This document shows positions 1-9,255 of a DNA stretch of 25,330 nucleotides, piece after piece. How positions within the stretch are numbered: position 1 is the stretch's first letter; each line of letters opens with the position of its first letter. The translations under genes and the position numbers were made by a program. The stretch covers positions 1 to 25,330 of the forward strand of contig JAJQDK010000134.1 of the NCBI GenBank assembly GCA_021202245.1. Direction: 5' to 3'. The notes under the pieces were generated by a model. The model was given only the letters and a program-made list of their open reading frames with translations. It had not been told where the DNA came from and made no database searches. This stretch comes from Clostridiales bacterium (lineage in GTDB: Bacteria; Bacillota; Clostridia; Oscillospirales; Acutalibacteraceae).

Positions 1-731
1 CCGTAGGTTTCAGCCTCATATTTGCACCAAGTATCGTTAAGATTGATATAATTATCAAGATTTTGATTTAAAATCGGGCCGTGCAGAGGGCAAATTGTTT
101 TGATGTCCATTGCGGCAGCCTTTTTCAGGAGATTTTGCACCTGAACTCCGTATTTGCCGCAGATATTAAAGTAATATCTTCTTTCCTCGCAAGCACAGTC
201 CTCATCAGCGTCAAGCGCGCCGAACTTGCCGAAAGCTTCGGCGGAATACAGTATTTTTTCTGTGCATTCATACGTAACCATAACCTCGGGCCAATGCACC
301 ATGGGCGCCATTGCAAAGGTGAGCTTATGACTGCCCAAGTCGAGTGTATCCCCCTCCTTGACCGTAAGCGTTCTATCGGTTAAATCAAAGGAGAAGAACT
401 GCGGCAGCATATTAAAGGTCTTAGCGTTGCCCACCAGCTTCATTTCGGGAAATTTCTCGGCAAGAAGCTGAATATTTGCGGCGTGGTCGGGCTCAAGGTG
501 ACTTATTACAAGGTAGTCGGGAGCCTTGCCGCCGAGAGCCTGCTCAAGATTGGCAAGCCATTCATCGGTCTTTCTTCTGTCAACGGTATCCATAACAGCT
601 GTTTTATCATCGTTAATAACATAAGAGTTGTAGGAAATGCCGTTGGGTACTATGTATTGACTTTCAAACAAGTCGAGCGTTTTGTCGTCTGTGCCGATAT
701 ATTTTACGGCATCTGAAATTGTAACTTTCAT
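1..731 (-). CDS. fprA: FprA-type flavodiiron protein, N-terminal part (runs off left edge)
   Basis: Flavodiiron (A-type flavo-) proteins reduce O2 or NO in the cytoplasm of anaerobes, using a beta-lactamase-fold diiron domain followed by a flavodoxin domain. Only about 243 residues are inside the window; the rest, including the flavodoxin domain, lies beyond base 1. The start ATG (729-731) follows GGAGGAAG at a good distance. The protein begins MKVTISDAVKYIG. The diiron motif HLEPDH gives H78, E80, D82 and H83; H146 is in MVHWPEV and H217 in PLHGP. The bridging carboxylate expected 19 residues after H146 is Glu165 (SAEAFG), where characterised family members have Asp. It is transcribed alone from its own promoter at 801-829. 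Family assignment is secure; the choice between oxygen and NO as substrate cannot be read from the sequence. Confidence 0.93.
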   Translation of the reverse strand, partial: MKVTISDAVKYIGTDDKTLDLFESQYIVPNGISYNSYVINDDKTAVMDTVDRRKTDEWLANLEQALGGKAPDYLVISHLEPDHAANIQLLAEKFPEMKLVGNAKTFNMLPQFFSFDLTDRTLTVKEGDTLDLGSHKLTFAMAPMVHWPEVMVTYECTEKILYSAEAFGKFGALDADEDCACEERRYYFNICGKYGVQVQNLLKKAAAMDIKTICPLHGPILNQNLDNYINLNDTWCKYEAETY

Positions 732-800
732 TTTTCTTCCTCCAATGTGCAAAATTCAAGCAGAGCCTTTTTCTCAGCTCCAAAATATGTCTTTGAATTT

Positions 801-829
801 ATTATACTATTTTTCGCATAACAAATCAA
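801..829 (-). promoter_or_regulatory. Sigma-A promoter of fprA
   Basis: On the minus strand TTGATT (824-829) and TATAAT (801-806) are separated by exactly 17 nt, about 70 nt upstream of the fprA start. It lies just beyond the T-run of the preceding pullulanase terminator. Confidence 0.75.
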
Positions 830-842
830 TAGTCTGCAAAAA

Positions 843-885
843 TGAAAAAACGCAAAAAATCGGGCTGACCGTTATGGCCAGCCCG
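843..885 (-). terminator. Rho-independent terminator of the dockerin pullulanase
   Basis: A 10-bp stem (861-870 with 876-885, loop of 5) pairs fully in minus-strand RNA with one G-U wobble and is followed by a T-rich tract (843-860). In plus-strand RNA the wobble becomes an A-C mismatch, so the terminator is oriented for the minus-strand gene ending at 902. Confidence 0.85.
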
Positions 886-901
886 TAAATTTGTATTGAC
901 G

Positions 902-3900
902 TTATGCAATTACAAAATCTGCAATTTCAGCGTCGGGGTTAGTATCGGGATTATCGGTGTAAGCGGTAAATGTGGTTGCGCTTGTTGAGTTAGCGTCATC
1001 AATTACAAGCCACAATTCGTTATCAACAAAGCCCTTATAGTCTGACGACTGTACGGAGCCGTTGTTTGAAATGATAACATTATAAGTGCCTACGCCCACA
1101 TAATTAAACGTATAATCATACCAGCCGTCGCCGTCGTCATCAGTAGCGGCATCGCCGGGCCATACGCCTGATGTTGTGAAGTTGTTTGTGTCAACACCTG
1201 AGGTGCTGGAGCCCCAAATCCACAATGTAGGCGTCCATGTAAGGCTGCCGTCGTGCTTGATATGGAGTGTAATTTCTGTGCTTGAAGCAATGTAGTAATA
1301 ATTAACCTCGGTTGTCGGACCGTAAGAAATCTTGCCCGAAGCGTTTGTCGGATAGTTATCCGGGTCAATGCTGTAGCCTACAATTTTGAATTCGTCTGTG
1401 GTATAGTCTGAACCTACTCTGCCGGTAACGGTTACCGAGGATGTAAGGTTCTGAAGATTGCCTTCGGAATCGTAGTAGTAGTAATTTGTTACAACAGTAC
1501 CTGTTGAGGTGGCAATGCCTACTATATGCTTCATCAGCATTATAACATCGCTTACATCGACAGAGCCGTCATAGTTGAGGTCGGCAGCAGCTACCTTTTC
1601 CTGAGTAAACAGCGTTGATGTGCCTACTATATATTTCTGCAATTCCGTTACGTCGGAAACATTGACGTCGCCGTCGTCGTTAAAGTCGGCATTGAGCAAT
1701 GATTCGGGTACATAGTCGCCGTAGTAGTAGGTAACCTCCTGCATTTCTTCGGAGAATGTGCCTGTGGTGTTGCCTTCAACACTGCTTACAACATATGTGT
1801 CGGGAACGCCTGCGCTCTCGGTTGTCTGATAGCCGGAGCCGATGCTGCCCTGAAGAATTACGGAATCGTCAAGAGCTTCGCCTGTGCCCTCGTAAACGTA
1901 ATTAACCTTTACCTGTCCCATATCGGACTGAATGCCTGCGGACTCAAAGCTTGCCTTATCAACAGCGATAAGAGCCGATCTGCCTGCAACGGTAAATGTG
2001 TTGCCGGAAACCTCATCAAGCTTTGTTACGCCTGCCGACTCTCCGTTTGCAATAACAACCCATTCTGTTGTTTCGGTTTCCTTTTTAAGTGTAACCTCTG
2101 CTTCGTCAGCGGAGTTGTTGTAAATAACAGCAAGCTTGTACCACTCGTCCTCTTGGTCGTTAGTTACAGTAAAGGAAATCTGGTTTGAAGATTTTGCCAA
2201 AGCATTTGTGAAGGTATAATTATCCTGATATGTTGTATCGGCACAGTTAAACGGAGTAAATGCCGATTTAATCTGCATCATGCCCTTGTAGTAGGAAACA
2301 ACGTCAGCATAATCAACAATGTTCTCCCAATCTATCATATTGAGAGTAGCGGCGGAATTGTAGCTGTTTGTGTCGCCGTCCTTAGTACGGCACATCTCTT
2401 CACCGGCAAGCATAAACGTAACACCCTGTGAGGTGTAAAGAATTGAACTTGCAAGCTTCATCATCTTAACAGCCTCCGAATTACGGTTGCCGTAGGAATC
2501 AAGCTCGGTAGAGCCGAGAATCTGGTCATAGAGCGTGGCGTTATCGTGGCAGGAAGCATAGGTTACGCACTGAGACGGAGCCGAAGCAAGCCAATTCATT
2601 TCACCTGCCGAGTTCGCTCGAACACCGTACCTGATAGCCTTTGCGGAGCTTGAAGCACCCTGAATAAAGCCCTTGTTTGCAATGTCAAAAACGCTGCCCT
2701 TTATGCCGTCACGGATAACGTCGTTAAAGAGAGCTACTCTGCTGTTGAGCTCGGAAGCGTTAGCCTGAATGGCGGAAACATATTCAGCGCCTGTGCAGGT
2801 TGTTGCGGGATGATAGGAATCTCCGCCTGTCCAGCCCTCGCCCCACATGGTGATGCGGGTATCAACCTCGTCAAGAGCCGCACGAATAAGGTTCATTGTT
2901 TCAACATCCATAATACCCATAAGGTCAAAACGGAAGCCGTCAACGTGGTATTCGTTTACCCAATAAAGACAAGACTGAATAACATAATTTCTGTACATTG
3001 TTCTTTCTGTAGCGCACTCGTTGCCGCAGCCCGAGCCGTTAGAGAATGAGCCTGATTTTGTCATTCTGTAATAGTAGTTGGGGACAGTAGCCTGGAAGCA
3101 GGAATCTGTGGAATATGTGTGGTTGTAAACAACGTCCATAACTACGGAAATGCCTGCCTCATGCAGAGCCTGAATCATTTGCTTACACTCGGTAATTCTT
3201 ACATTGCCGTCGTAAGCGTTTGATGAATATGAACCCTCGGGAACATTGTAGTTTTCGGGATCATAACCCCAGTTGAACTGAGTATCACTGCCGGACTCGT
3301 CTACGGAAGCATAATCATAGAACGGGTTAATCTGAACAGTGGTAACGCCGAGCTCCTTGAGGTAATCAATACAGGTGGAAATATTGCCTTCGCCGTTAAG
3401 TGTAGTGCCTGTTTCGGTAAACGCAAGATATTTGCCCTGATTTTCTTCGCTGACGCCTGAGTTGTCGTTGTAGGAGAAGTCCTTTACATGAACCTCCCAT
3501 ACGGAAGAATCGGTAGCCTCGTCAAGAAGAACGTGAGTGTCGTTTTCCCAGCCCTCGGGGTCGGTGGAATCAAGGTCACAAATCATTGAACGCTCACCGT
3601 TTACGCCTGTTGCAACAGAATAAACGTCCTGCGTTTCGGTTGTGGTTGTGGTTGTTCCGCCTACCTTGGTAGCCGTGATTGTGTAGGTATAGTACAAGTT
3701 CTTGAGGTTGCCCTCTAAAGTAGTTGTCCAGATACCGGTCCAGGCATCGCCGTCCATAAGCTTTTCAAGGTCGGTGGTAGAGAGCTTCTCAGCGCCCTCC
3801 TCGCTGTCGGAACCTGTTGTATAAAGGTTCACTGCAACGCTTTCGGCAGTAGGCGACCATACCTTAAAGGTAGTACCTTCGGCAGTGTATGTAGCGCCGA

Positions 3901-4078
3901 GATCATCTCCCGAGTAAGCGTATTCATCATCAATAGCCTGTGTCTGAGCCGAATCAACAGTATATTCGGTGCTTACCGATTCCTCATCGGTTGTTGCCGC
4001 AAAGCAGGACATAACGCCTGTTGTTGCAAGCATACAGAAAGCAAGAACGGCAGAGATGATTTTCTTTGTAGTTCTCAT
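902..4078 (-). CDS. Secreted type I pullulanase (GH13) with dockerin and CBM26-like module
   Basis: A 1058-residue extracellular alpha-1,6-glucosidase that would debranch starch or pullulan. In order: signal peptide (1-28), a CBM48-type domain (about 50-165), and a GH13 catalytic domain with the pullulanase motif NWGYDP. Catalytic residues are D385 (FRFDLMG), E414 (WGEGW) and D512 (CHDN). After it come a MucBP-like repeat (about 720-790), a type I dockerin with two calcium loops (DFNDDGDVNVSD and DLNYDGSVDVSD, about 793-855), a second MucBP-like repeat, and an aromatic-rich CBM26-like starch-binding module (about 930-1030). The dockerin is internal rather than terminal. A dockerin implies docking to a cohesin scaffoldin; no cohesin is encoded here. 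The ATG follows AAGGGGG at 4090-4096. It lies 69 nt after the second pullulanase and may share its transcript. Confidence 0.95.
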   Translation of the reverse strand: MRTTKKIISAVLAFCMLATTGVMSCFAATTDEESVSTEYTVDSAQTQAIDDEYAYSGDDLGATYTAEGTTFKVWSPTAESVAVNLYTTGSDSEEGAEKLSTTDLEKLMDGDAWTGIWTTTLEGNLKNLYYTYTITATKVGGTTTTTTETQDVYSVATGVNGERSMICDLDSTDPEGWENDTHVLLDEATDSSVWEVHVKDFSYNDNSGVSEENQGKYLAFTETGTTLNGEGNISTCIDYLKELGVTTVQINPFYDYASVDESGSDTQFNWGYDPENYNVPEGSYSSNAYDGNVRITECKQMIQALHEAGISVVMDVVYNHTYSTDSCFQATVPNYYYRMTKSGSFSNGSGCGNECATERTMYRNYVIQSCLYWVNEYHVDGFRFDLMGIMDVETMNLIRAALDEVDTRITMWGEGWTGGDSYHPATTCTGAEYVSAIQANASELNSRVALFNDVIRDGIKGSVFDIANKGFIQGASSSAKAIRYGVRANSAGEMNWLASAPSQCVTYASCHDNATLYDQILGSTELDSYGNRNSEAVKMMKLASSILYTSQGVTFMLAGEEMCRTKDGDTNSYNSAATLNMIDWENIVDYADVVSYYKGMMQIKSAFTPFNCADTTYQDNYTFTNALAKSSNQISFTVTNDQEDEWYKLAVIYNNSADEAEVTLKKETETTEWVVIANGESAGVTKLDEVSGNTFTVAGRSALIAVDKASFESAGIQSDMGQVKVNYVYEGTGEALDDSVILQGSIGSGYQTTESAGVPDTYVVSSVEGNTTGTFSEEMQEVTYYYGDYVPESLLNADFNDDGDVNVSDVTELQKYIVGTSTLFTQEKVAAADLNYDGSVDVSDVIMLMKHIVGIATSTGTVVTNYYYYDSEGNLQNLTSSVTVTGRVGSDYTTDEFKIVGYSIDPDNYPTNASGKISYGPTTEVNYYYIASSTEITLHIKHDGSLTWTPTLWIWGSSTSGVDTNNFTTSGVWPGDAATDDDGDGWYDYTFNYVGVGTYNVIISNNGSVQSSDYKGFVDNELWLVIDDANSTSATTFTAYTDNPDTNPDAEIADFVIA

Positions 4079-4147
4079 AGATATTTTTTCCCCCTTAATT
4101 ATTCTATAATCTATTCCGCAAAAGCGGAAATAACTACCTTAAATTGT

Positions 4148-7033
4148 TCAATTTGCATCGTGACTGCCCAAATATACAGGCTCGTCGTCGACGTCCATTT
4201 CTTCCATAAATTTGCGCTTGCGCTTTATTTCGGAATACACGGTTGAAATCACGCACAGCACAAGAATCACTCCGGCGCCTATTGAAACAAAAATCAACAG
4301 GTTTTCGTACGGGTCGGGGGTGGTTGAATAGGAATACAGCACGTTGATTTCACCGCTTCGGAACAGACCCGAAGCGTTCTCCGGAACGGACACAATCGTC
4401 ATATCCTCATATTCATTGGCTATGGTTGTGTATTCCTCTCCCTCGGCTCCGGTAAGCGTTTGAGTATCAAAGACCTTGCCGGTGTCATCCATATAAATCA
4501 CATTGACCGTACAAACCGAGGAATCCTCGTCGTCGGTAACATGGGTGTAGGTGTAGGTAACGGTTTTATCCGAGCTGCCGAACTTGCCTGCCCCGTTGTC
4601 GGGCATATTGTCTGTTACAAGCCTGTAGCCCTCAACAGAGGGTATTTCGGGGGTAAAATACTGCTGACCGCTTCTGTTGCGAATTACATAGGAATCGGCG
4701 AGCTCCGCGCCGTTTGTATCATCAACAAATTTAAATGTAACGGTAGAGGTTTTGCCCTCATACTCGGTCACATATACCTTTGCGTGCAAAACTCCGTCAA
4801 TAAATTCTCCGGTTGTATCGCCGCTTGAACTTTCAATATCATAGGTGAGCGATTCCACTATATCCTTGACGGCATATCCCGTGCCGATTTCAGCGGTCAC
4901 GGTGGAGGTTTTTATAAGCTCCTTGGTTTCATTGTCATAATAATCTATTACAAGAGCGCCTTCATCAGCGGTGATTCCCGCAGAATTGTAGCTGTCTAAA
5001 TCCACCATTATAAGCGCGGAATGGGCGTCAACCTCAACGCTTCCGTTCACGGTGTCTATTTTTCGCAGACCTGCGGTTTCTCCGTCGGCAAGGACAATCC
5101 ATTTTCCGTCAATGCTGACGGTTTGAGCATCATCTCCGCCGTTGAAAATAACACACATAGTATCCCATTTTCCCGACTCTGTGTTTTTAATTGTATAGCC
5201 CGTAACGCCGTCCGGGACATCGGAAATATATGTCAGATTATTGGCTGTTTCATCGGTGGAATCCGAAAAAGCGGCGAAAGCGTCACGGATTTGGTAAAGA
5301 CCCTTGTAATATTCCACGAGGTCGCTGTACTCATCGAGATTAGACCAGTCTATCATATTTTCCTCTCTGCTTGAAGCATAGGAGTTGCTGTCGCCGTCCT
5401 TGCTTCGGGCAAATTCCTCGCCCGAAAGCATAAACGGAATACCCTGAGAGGTCAAAACTATTGCGCCGGCAAGCTTGTTCATACTCACAAGGTCCTCATA
5501 TCTGGTGCGGTAATCGGAGTCGGTGCCGTAAACCGAACCGACAAGCTTGTCATACAGGCAAAGGTTATCATGACAGGATGCGTAGGTCACGCACTGTGAA
5601 GCGGCATTTGCCCATCCGGTTGTATCGCTCGCCTGACCCGATATGCCGGTTTTAAGCGCGGCGCGTGAGGAACCGCTTTGAACAAAGCCTCCGTCCGTGC
5701 CGTCGGTGCTGCCCTTGATTGCATCGCGGATTGTATCGTCAAAGGCGCCTATATGATCGTCAAGCTGCTTCATATTATTTTGATTTGCCAAAACAGTGCC
5801 GTCGTCGCAGGAGGTGGAAAGCTCCCACGCTTCTCCGTACATTATAATTTGCTTTCCGCTGCCATCCTCATAGAGATTGTCGAGAGCGGAACGGATTTCA
5901 TTCATAGTTGTAACATCGTGAAGTCCCATTAAATCAAAGCGGAAGCCGTCAATATGGTATTCACTCGCCCAATAGGTAACGGAATCTATCATATATTTGC
6001 GGAACATTTTATGCTCGGAGGCAGTATCGTTACCGCAGCCGGAGCCGTTGGAAAAGGTGCCGTCATCGTTCATTCTGTAGTAATAGTTGGGAACGGTGTT
6101 CTGAAAGGCGGATTCGGTTGAATAGGTGTGGTTGTACACAACATCCATAATTACGCCTATGCCTGCCTCGTGCAAAGCCTGAATCATCTGCTTGCACTCA
6201 TTTATTCTGACACTGCCGTCGTAGGGGTCGGAAGAATAGGAGCCCTCGGGGCAATTATAATTCACAGGGTCATATCCCCAGTTATACTGCTCGGTTATAT
6301 CCTCGGTTTCATCAACAGAGCCGAAATCATAGAATGGCATAATCTGAACGTACTTTACGCCGAGCTCTTTAAGATAATCAATGCAGGTTGATGTTCCTCC
6401 CTGAATACCGTCAACCGTTGTTCCCTCCTCGGTGAAAGCAAGGTACTTGCCGCGGTTATCTTCGGAAACACCGCTTGAAGAGGATGAAGAAAAGTCGGCA
6501 ATGGAAACCTCCCAAACAGAGGCGTCCGTGGCATTACTGACAAGAATATGAGTGTCCTCATCCCAACCCTCGGGGTCGGTTGAATCAAGGTCAATCACCA
6601 TACTGCGCTTGCCGTTGACTCCGCACGCCTTTGCATACACGTCTGCCGTTTCCGTTTCCGTTTTATTTATTGTGACGGTATAAGTGTAATAGGTGCCGTT
6701 AAGGTCGCCGTTGACCTTAACAGACCAAACACCCGTTTTTTTGTCAAGCTTCATAGACTTGGTTTCAAACAGACTTGTTTCTCCCTCGTCGTCGTTGCCC
6801 TTCTCGTACAAATTAACTTTAACGCCCGAAGCATCAGGAGACCAAACTTTAAAGGTGGTTGCTTCTTCGGTATAGCTTGCACCGAGATCATCGCCGGAAT
6901 ATGTAGTTTTGTCAAGCTTTGCAGCATATGCCTGATAATCTGTTGACTTTGCAGCTGCCGAAGCTCCGACCGTAAACATACCTGTAATCATCATTGCAAC
7001 CATAACTCCCGTTAAAATTCTTTTAAAAAGCAA
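4148..7033 (-). CDS. Membrane-anchored type I pullulanase (GH13) with MucBP-like repeats
   Basis: A 961-residue paralogue of the neighbouring pullulanase, with a signal peptide (1-27), a CBM48-type domain, and a GH13 domain with NWGYDP. Catalytic residues are D367 (FRFDLMG), E401 (YGEAW) and D489 (CHDN). Instead of a dockerin it carries three MucBP-like repeats (about 690-755, 760-830, 840-905), then a hydrophobic helix (about 911-932) and a basic tail (KRKRK). It is therefore expected to sit on the outer face of the membrane. No LPXTG motif is present. The start is TTG (7031-7033): an in-frame TGA sits directly before it, and AGGAGG (7042-7047) is 8 nt upstream. The gene stands first in a probable two-gene unit with the dockerin pullulanase, suggesting one enzyme for the amylosome and one for the cell surface. 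Confidence 0.94.
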   Translation of the reverse strand: MLFKRILTGVMVAMMITGMFTVGASAAAKSTDYQAYAAKLDKTTYSGDDLGASYTEEATTFKVWSPDASGVKVNLYEKGNDDEGETSLFETKSMKLDKKTGVWSVKVNGDLNGTYYTYTVTINKTETETADVYAKACGVNGKRSMVIDLDSTDPEGWDEDTHILVSNATDASVWEVSIADFSSSSSSGVSEDNRGKYLAFTEEGTTVDGIQGGTSTCIDYLKELGVKYVQIMPFYDFGSVDETEDITEQYNWGYDPVNYNCPEGSYSSDPYDGSVRINECKQMIQALHEAGIGVIMDVVYNHTYSTESAFQNTVPNYYYRMNDDGTFSNGSGCGNDTASEHKMFRKYMIDSVTYWASEYHIDGFRFDLMGLHDVTTMNEIRSALDNLYEDGSGKQIIMYGEAWELSTSCDDGTVLANQNNMKQLDDHIGAFDDTIRDAIKGSTDGTDGGFVQSGSSRAALKTGISGQASDTTGWANAASQCVTYASCHDNLCLYDKLVGSVYGTDSDYRTRYEDLVSMNKLAGAIVLTSQGIPFMLSGEEFARSKDGDSNSYASSREENMIDWSNLDEYSDLVEYYKGLYQIRDAFAAFSDSTDETANNLTYISDVPDGVTGYTIKNTESGKWDTMCVIFNGGDDAQTVSIDGKWIVLADGETAGLRKIDTVNGSVEVDAHSALIMVDLDSYNSAGITADEGALVIDYYDNETKELIKTSTVTAEIGTGYAVKDIVESLTYDIESSSGDTTGEFIDGVLHAKVYVTEYEGKTSTVTFKFVDDTNGAELADSYVIRNRSGQQYFTPEIPSVEGYRLVTDNMPDNGAGKFGSSDKTVTYTYTHVTDDEDSSVCTVNVIYMDDTGKVFDTQTLTGAEGEEYTTIANEYEDMTIVSVPENASGLFRSGEINVLYSYSTTPDPYENLLIFVSIGAGVILVLCVISTVYSEIKRKRKFMEEMDVDDEPVYLGSHDAN

Positions 7034-7181
7034 TCAAAATGCCTCCTGACATATAGCATTCCATTTAGTTAATTTTAGCATATTACACCTCATTTTTTAA
7101 TTCCAATTTAGAATTATCACACTAAAGTTACTCATACTTTTGTAGAAATTTAATTATCAAATATGTGTAAATTGCTGAAAT

Positions 7182-7310
7182 TTATAACTTATGCAAAGAT
7201 GTCCCCGCCACTAAGGCGGCGGGTGCCATTCATCATTTCAGTGGGAGTTGTAATCTCCCACTGAAACACTGAGGAGCTAACGCTCCCCCTTTTGCAAGCT
7301 GCAATCTATT
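7182..7310 (-). repeat. Intergenic multi-hairpin repeat, most complete copy
   Basis: The gap 7034-7348 holds no gene apart from the leader of the pullulanase. Its main content is this element. It has a perfect 12-bp stem (7236-7247 with 7255-7266), a CCCGCC/GGCGGG stem (7204-7209 with 7218-7223) and a GGAG..CTCC stem (about 7271-7287). Read on the minus strand it runs from TAGATTGCAGCTTGCAAA to CATCTTTGCATAAG. Its first half recurs at 18277-18335 and its last half at 19131-19172, with a diverged copy at 19888-20005. No T-run follows, so it is not an obvious terminator for enolase. Confidence 0.75.
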
Positions 7311-7348
7311 CTCAAATCTTAAGCGTGCTTATATCGGCGAACAGATTA

Positions 7349-8611
7349 TCAATAAAATCCGTAGCGAGAGGTATTTTTAATTGACTCCTCTATGCGGAGA
7401 AGCCGGTTGTATTTGCACACCCTGTCGGTTCTGCACGGAGCGCCGGTTTTTATCTGACCTGCATTTACGCCTACGGCTATATCGGCTATGACGGTGTCCT
7501 CGGTTTCTCCGCTGCGATGAGAGATTACTGCGGTGTATCCTGCTCTCTGCGCCGTTGAAATTGCATCAAGGGTTTCCGTCAGCGTGCCGATTTGATTTAT
7601 TTTAATCAAGATTGAGTTGGCGGCGCCGATTTCAATGCCCTTGCTCAGTCTTGAAGTATTTGTAACAAACAAATCGTCGCCTACGAGCTGAATTTTACCG
7701 CCGAGTCTGCCTGTTATTTGACTCCAGCCGTCCCAGTCGTATTCCGAAAGCGGGTCCTCAATGGATATTACGGGATATTTTGAGGTGAGCTTTTCAAAAT
7801 AATCTATCAGTCCCCCGCTGCTTAATTCCGTACCCCTTTTCGGCAGCTTATATACTCCGTTTTCATACCACTCCGAGGCAGCGGCATCAAGCGCAAGCTT
7901 TGTATTTTCGGTGCTGTAGCCGGCAAGGTCAATCGCCTTGATAATCAGCTCCACTGCTTCCTCATCAGACTCAAGATTAGGCGCATAGCCGCCCTCGTCG
8001 CCCACGGAGGCTGCCATATTATTCTTTTTCAGAAGATTGCCGAGAGTGTGATAAATTTCGCAGCATTGTCTCAGTCCCTCGGAAAAGCTCCCGGCGCCGG
8101 TGGGCATAATCATAAATTCCTGAATATCAATGTTGTTGGACGCATGAGCTCCGCCGTTTAATATATTCATCATAGGCACGGGCATCAAAACGGAAAATGC
8201 TCCGCCGATATACCTAAACAGCGGCAATCTCAGCGACCCTGCCGCTGCCTTGGCGCAGGCAAGAGAAACCGCAAGAATTGCGTTTGCGCCTAAATTGCTC
8301 TTGTTGTCGGTTCCGTCAAGCTCTGTCATTTTGTAATCAATACTGCATTGGTCAAATGGGGAATCGCCGCAGAGCGCCGGCGCAATCACTCTGTTGACAT
8401 TTTCAACCGCCTTGTTCACACCCTTGCCGCCGTAACGATTTTTATCGTTATCACGCAGTTCAACAGCCTCGAAAGCACCCGTTGAGGCTCCCGAAGGCAC
8501 CGAAGCCGTGGCAAATGTGCCGTCCGAAAGCCCCACCTCCGCTTCAACCGTGGGATTTCCCCTTGAATCAATTACCTCTCTGCCCCTTACACTGTCAATA
8601 GTTATTTTCAC
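7349..8611 (-). CDS. eno: Enolase
   Basis: Cytoplasmic 2-phosphoglycerate dehydratase of glycolysis, 420 residues, full length for the family. Visible signatures: the N-terminal ITIDSVRGREVIDSRGNPT, the mobile loop SGASTGAFEAVELRD, the catalytic-Glu region SVGDEGGYAPN, IEDPLSEYDW, the catalytic-Lys region LIKINQIGTLTE, the signature SHRSGETEDT, and QIKTGAPCRTDR near the C-terminus. The start codon is GTG (8609-8611) with GGAGG 7 nt upstream (TCCTCC side at 8619-8623). It is probably transcribed alone: the upstream neighbour (LysM gene) is divergent, and the repeat-filled 315-nt gap lies downstream. Confidence 0.98.
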   Translation of the reverse strand: MKITIDSVRGREVIDSRGNPTVEAEVGLSDGTFATASVPSGASTGAFEAVELRDNDKNRYGGKGVNKAVENVNRVIAPALCGDSPFDQCSIDYKMTELDGTDNKSNLGANAILAVSLACAKAAAGSLRLPLFRYIGGAFSVLMPVPMMNILNGGAHASNNIDIQEFMIMPTGAGSFSEGLRQCCEIYHTLGNLLKKNNMAASVGDEGGYAPNLESDEEAVELIIKAIDLAGYSTENTKLALDAAASEWYENGVYKLPKRGTELSSGGLIDYFEKLTSKYPVISIEDPLSEYDWDGWSQITGRLGGKIQLVGDDLFVTNTSRLSKGIEIGAANSILIKINQIGTLTETLDAISTAQRAGYTAVISHRSGETEDTVIADIAVGVNAGQIKTGAPCRTDRVCKYNRLLRIEESIKNTSRYGFY

Positions 8612-8814
8612 AAAATTACCTCCGTCTTAATATAGAATTTTCAACACGGGATTTACCCTAAGATAATTTTTCCTGAAAAGATAAAAAATATTCACCCTTG
8701 AAAGCTGCTTATTTCATTAAGCGTCCGGAGCCGTTGCTTTTTTGGCGGTAATCTTGTGTCAAATCGGCGAAAGAGAGCATATATTATTAACAAAGCTTTT
8801 AAGGAGGACAAAAA

Positions 8815-9120
8815 ATGGAGCTTGTTGAATATACTGTGCGTCCCGGAAACACGCTGTATGCCATTGCTCAGTTTTTTCAGACGACAGTAAACGACATTTT
8901 AAAATATAATAATTTGCAGGATCAAAATATGTTGCAGGTGGGTCAGGTTTTGACAATTCCGGCAGGAAGCTCACCGGGTCAATATTACGTTGCCCATCCG
9001 GGCGACACTCTGTGGAGCATAGCTCAAAGGCACAACACAAGCATTGACAGTCTTTTGGGACTGAATAATTTAGGCAACCCGAATATAATCTATCCGGGTC
9101 AAATCATTCAGGTGCATTAA
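8815..9120 (+). CDS. Small protein with two LysM domains
   Basis: 101 residues made almost wholly of two LysM repeats (about 6-49 and 57-100), each with the YxVxPGDTLxxIA-type start and a GQxxxIP/V end. LysM domains bind N-acetylglucosamine-containing glycans such as peptidoglycan. There is no signal peptide or membrane segment, so it is either cytoplasmic, released on mother-cell lysis, or a spore-envelope component; in spore formers small LysM proteins of this type are often spore-associated (inference). The start ATG follows AAGGAGG (8801-8807). It is one of only two plus-strand genes here, divergent from eno, and ends before a strong terminator at 9189-9236. Confidence 0.9.
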   Translation: MELVEYTVRPGNTLYAIAQFFQTTVNDILKYNNLQDQNMLQVGQVLTIPAGSSPGQYYVAHPGDTLWSIAQRHNTSIDSLLGLNNLGNPNIIYPGQIIQVH

Positions 9121-9132
9121 GTGCAGCCCGCC

Positions 9133-9180
9133 CCGATTTTAAGTCGGAGCAAATCACGGGATGAGCAAGCCTGTCCCGCA
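9133..9180 (+). repeat. CGGAGCAA-type intergenic repeat
   Basis: The segment has TCGGAGCAAATC, then an imperfect hairpin CGGGA..TCCCG and AAGC blocks. It is the same module as at 14515-14567, 18231, 19890, 22037, 23163 and 25027. It lies between the LysM stop and its terminator. Confidence 0.55.
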
Positions 9181-9188
9181 TAAAGCAA

Positions 9189-9236
9189 ACGGACTGAAGT
9201 GGCAAAGCCTCAGTCCGTAGTTTTATGTATTTTTAA
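9189..9236 (+). terminator. Terminator of the LysM gene
   Basis: A 9-bp stem (9189-9197 with 9210-9218) with an inner GGC-AAA-GCC extension is followed by TTTTATGTATTTTT (9221-9234). It lies 70 nt past the LysM stop and faces the convergent operon ending at 9256. Confidence 0.8.
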
Positions 9237-9255
9237 CGACCGCAGATTTAAACGA

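Noticed and set aside
4114..4129. TTCCGC-AAAA-GCGGAA hairpin between the two pullulanase genes
   Set aside because: The stem is only six pairs and no T-run follows on the minus strand, so I do not call a terminator; the two genes may be co-transcribed.
4460..6391. Several plus-strand frames of 60-122 residues
   Set aside because: All are antisense to the membrane-anchored pullulanase and show no family features.
7034..7160. Promoter for the membrane-anchored pullulanase
   Set aside because: The best pair (TTGGAA and TAATAT) has only a 15-nt spacer; too weak to call.
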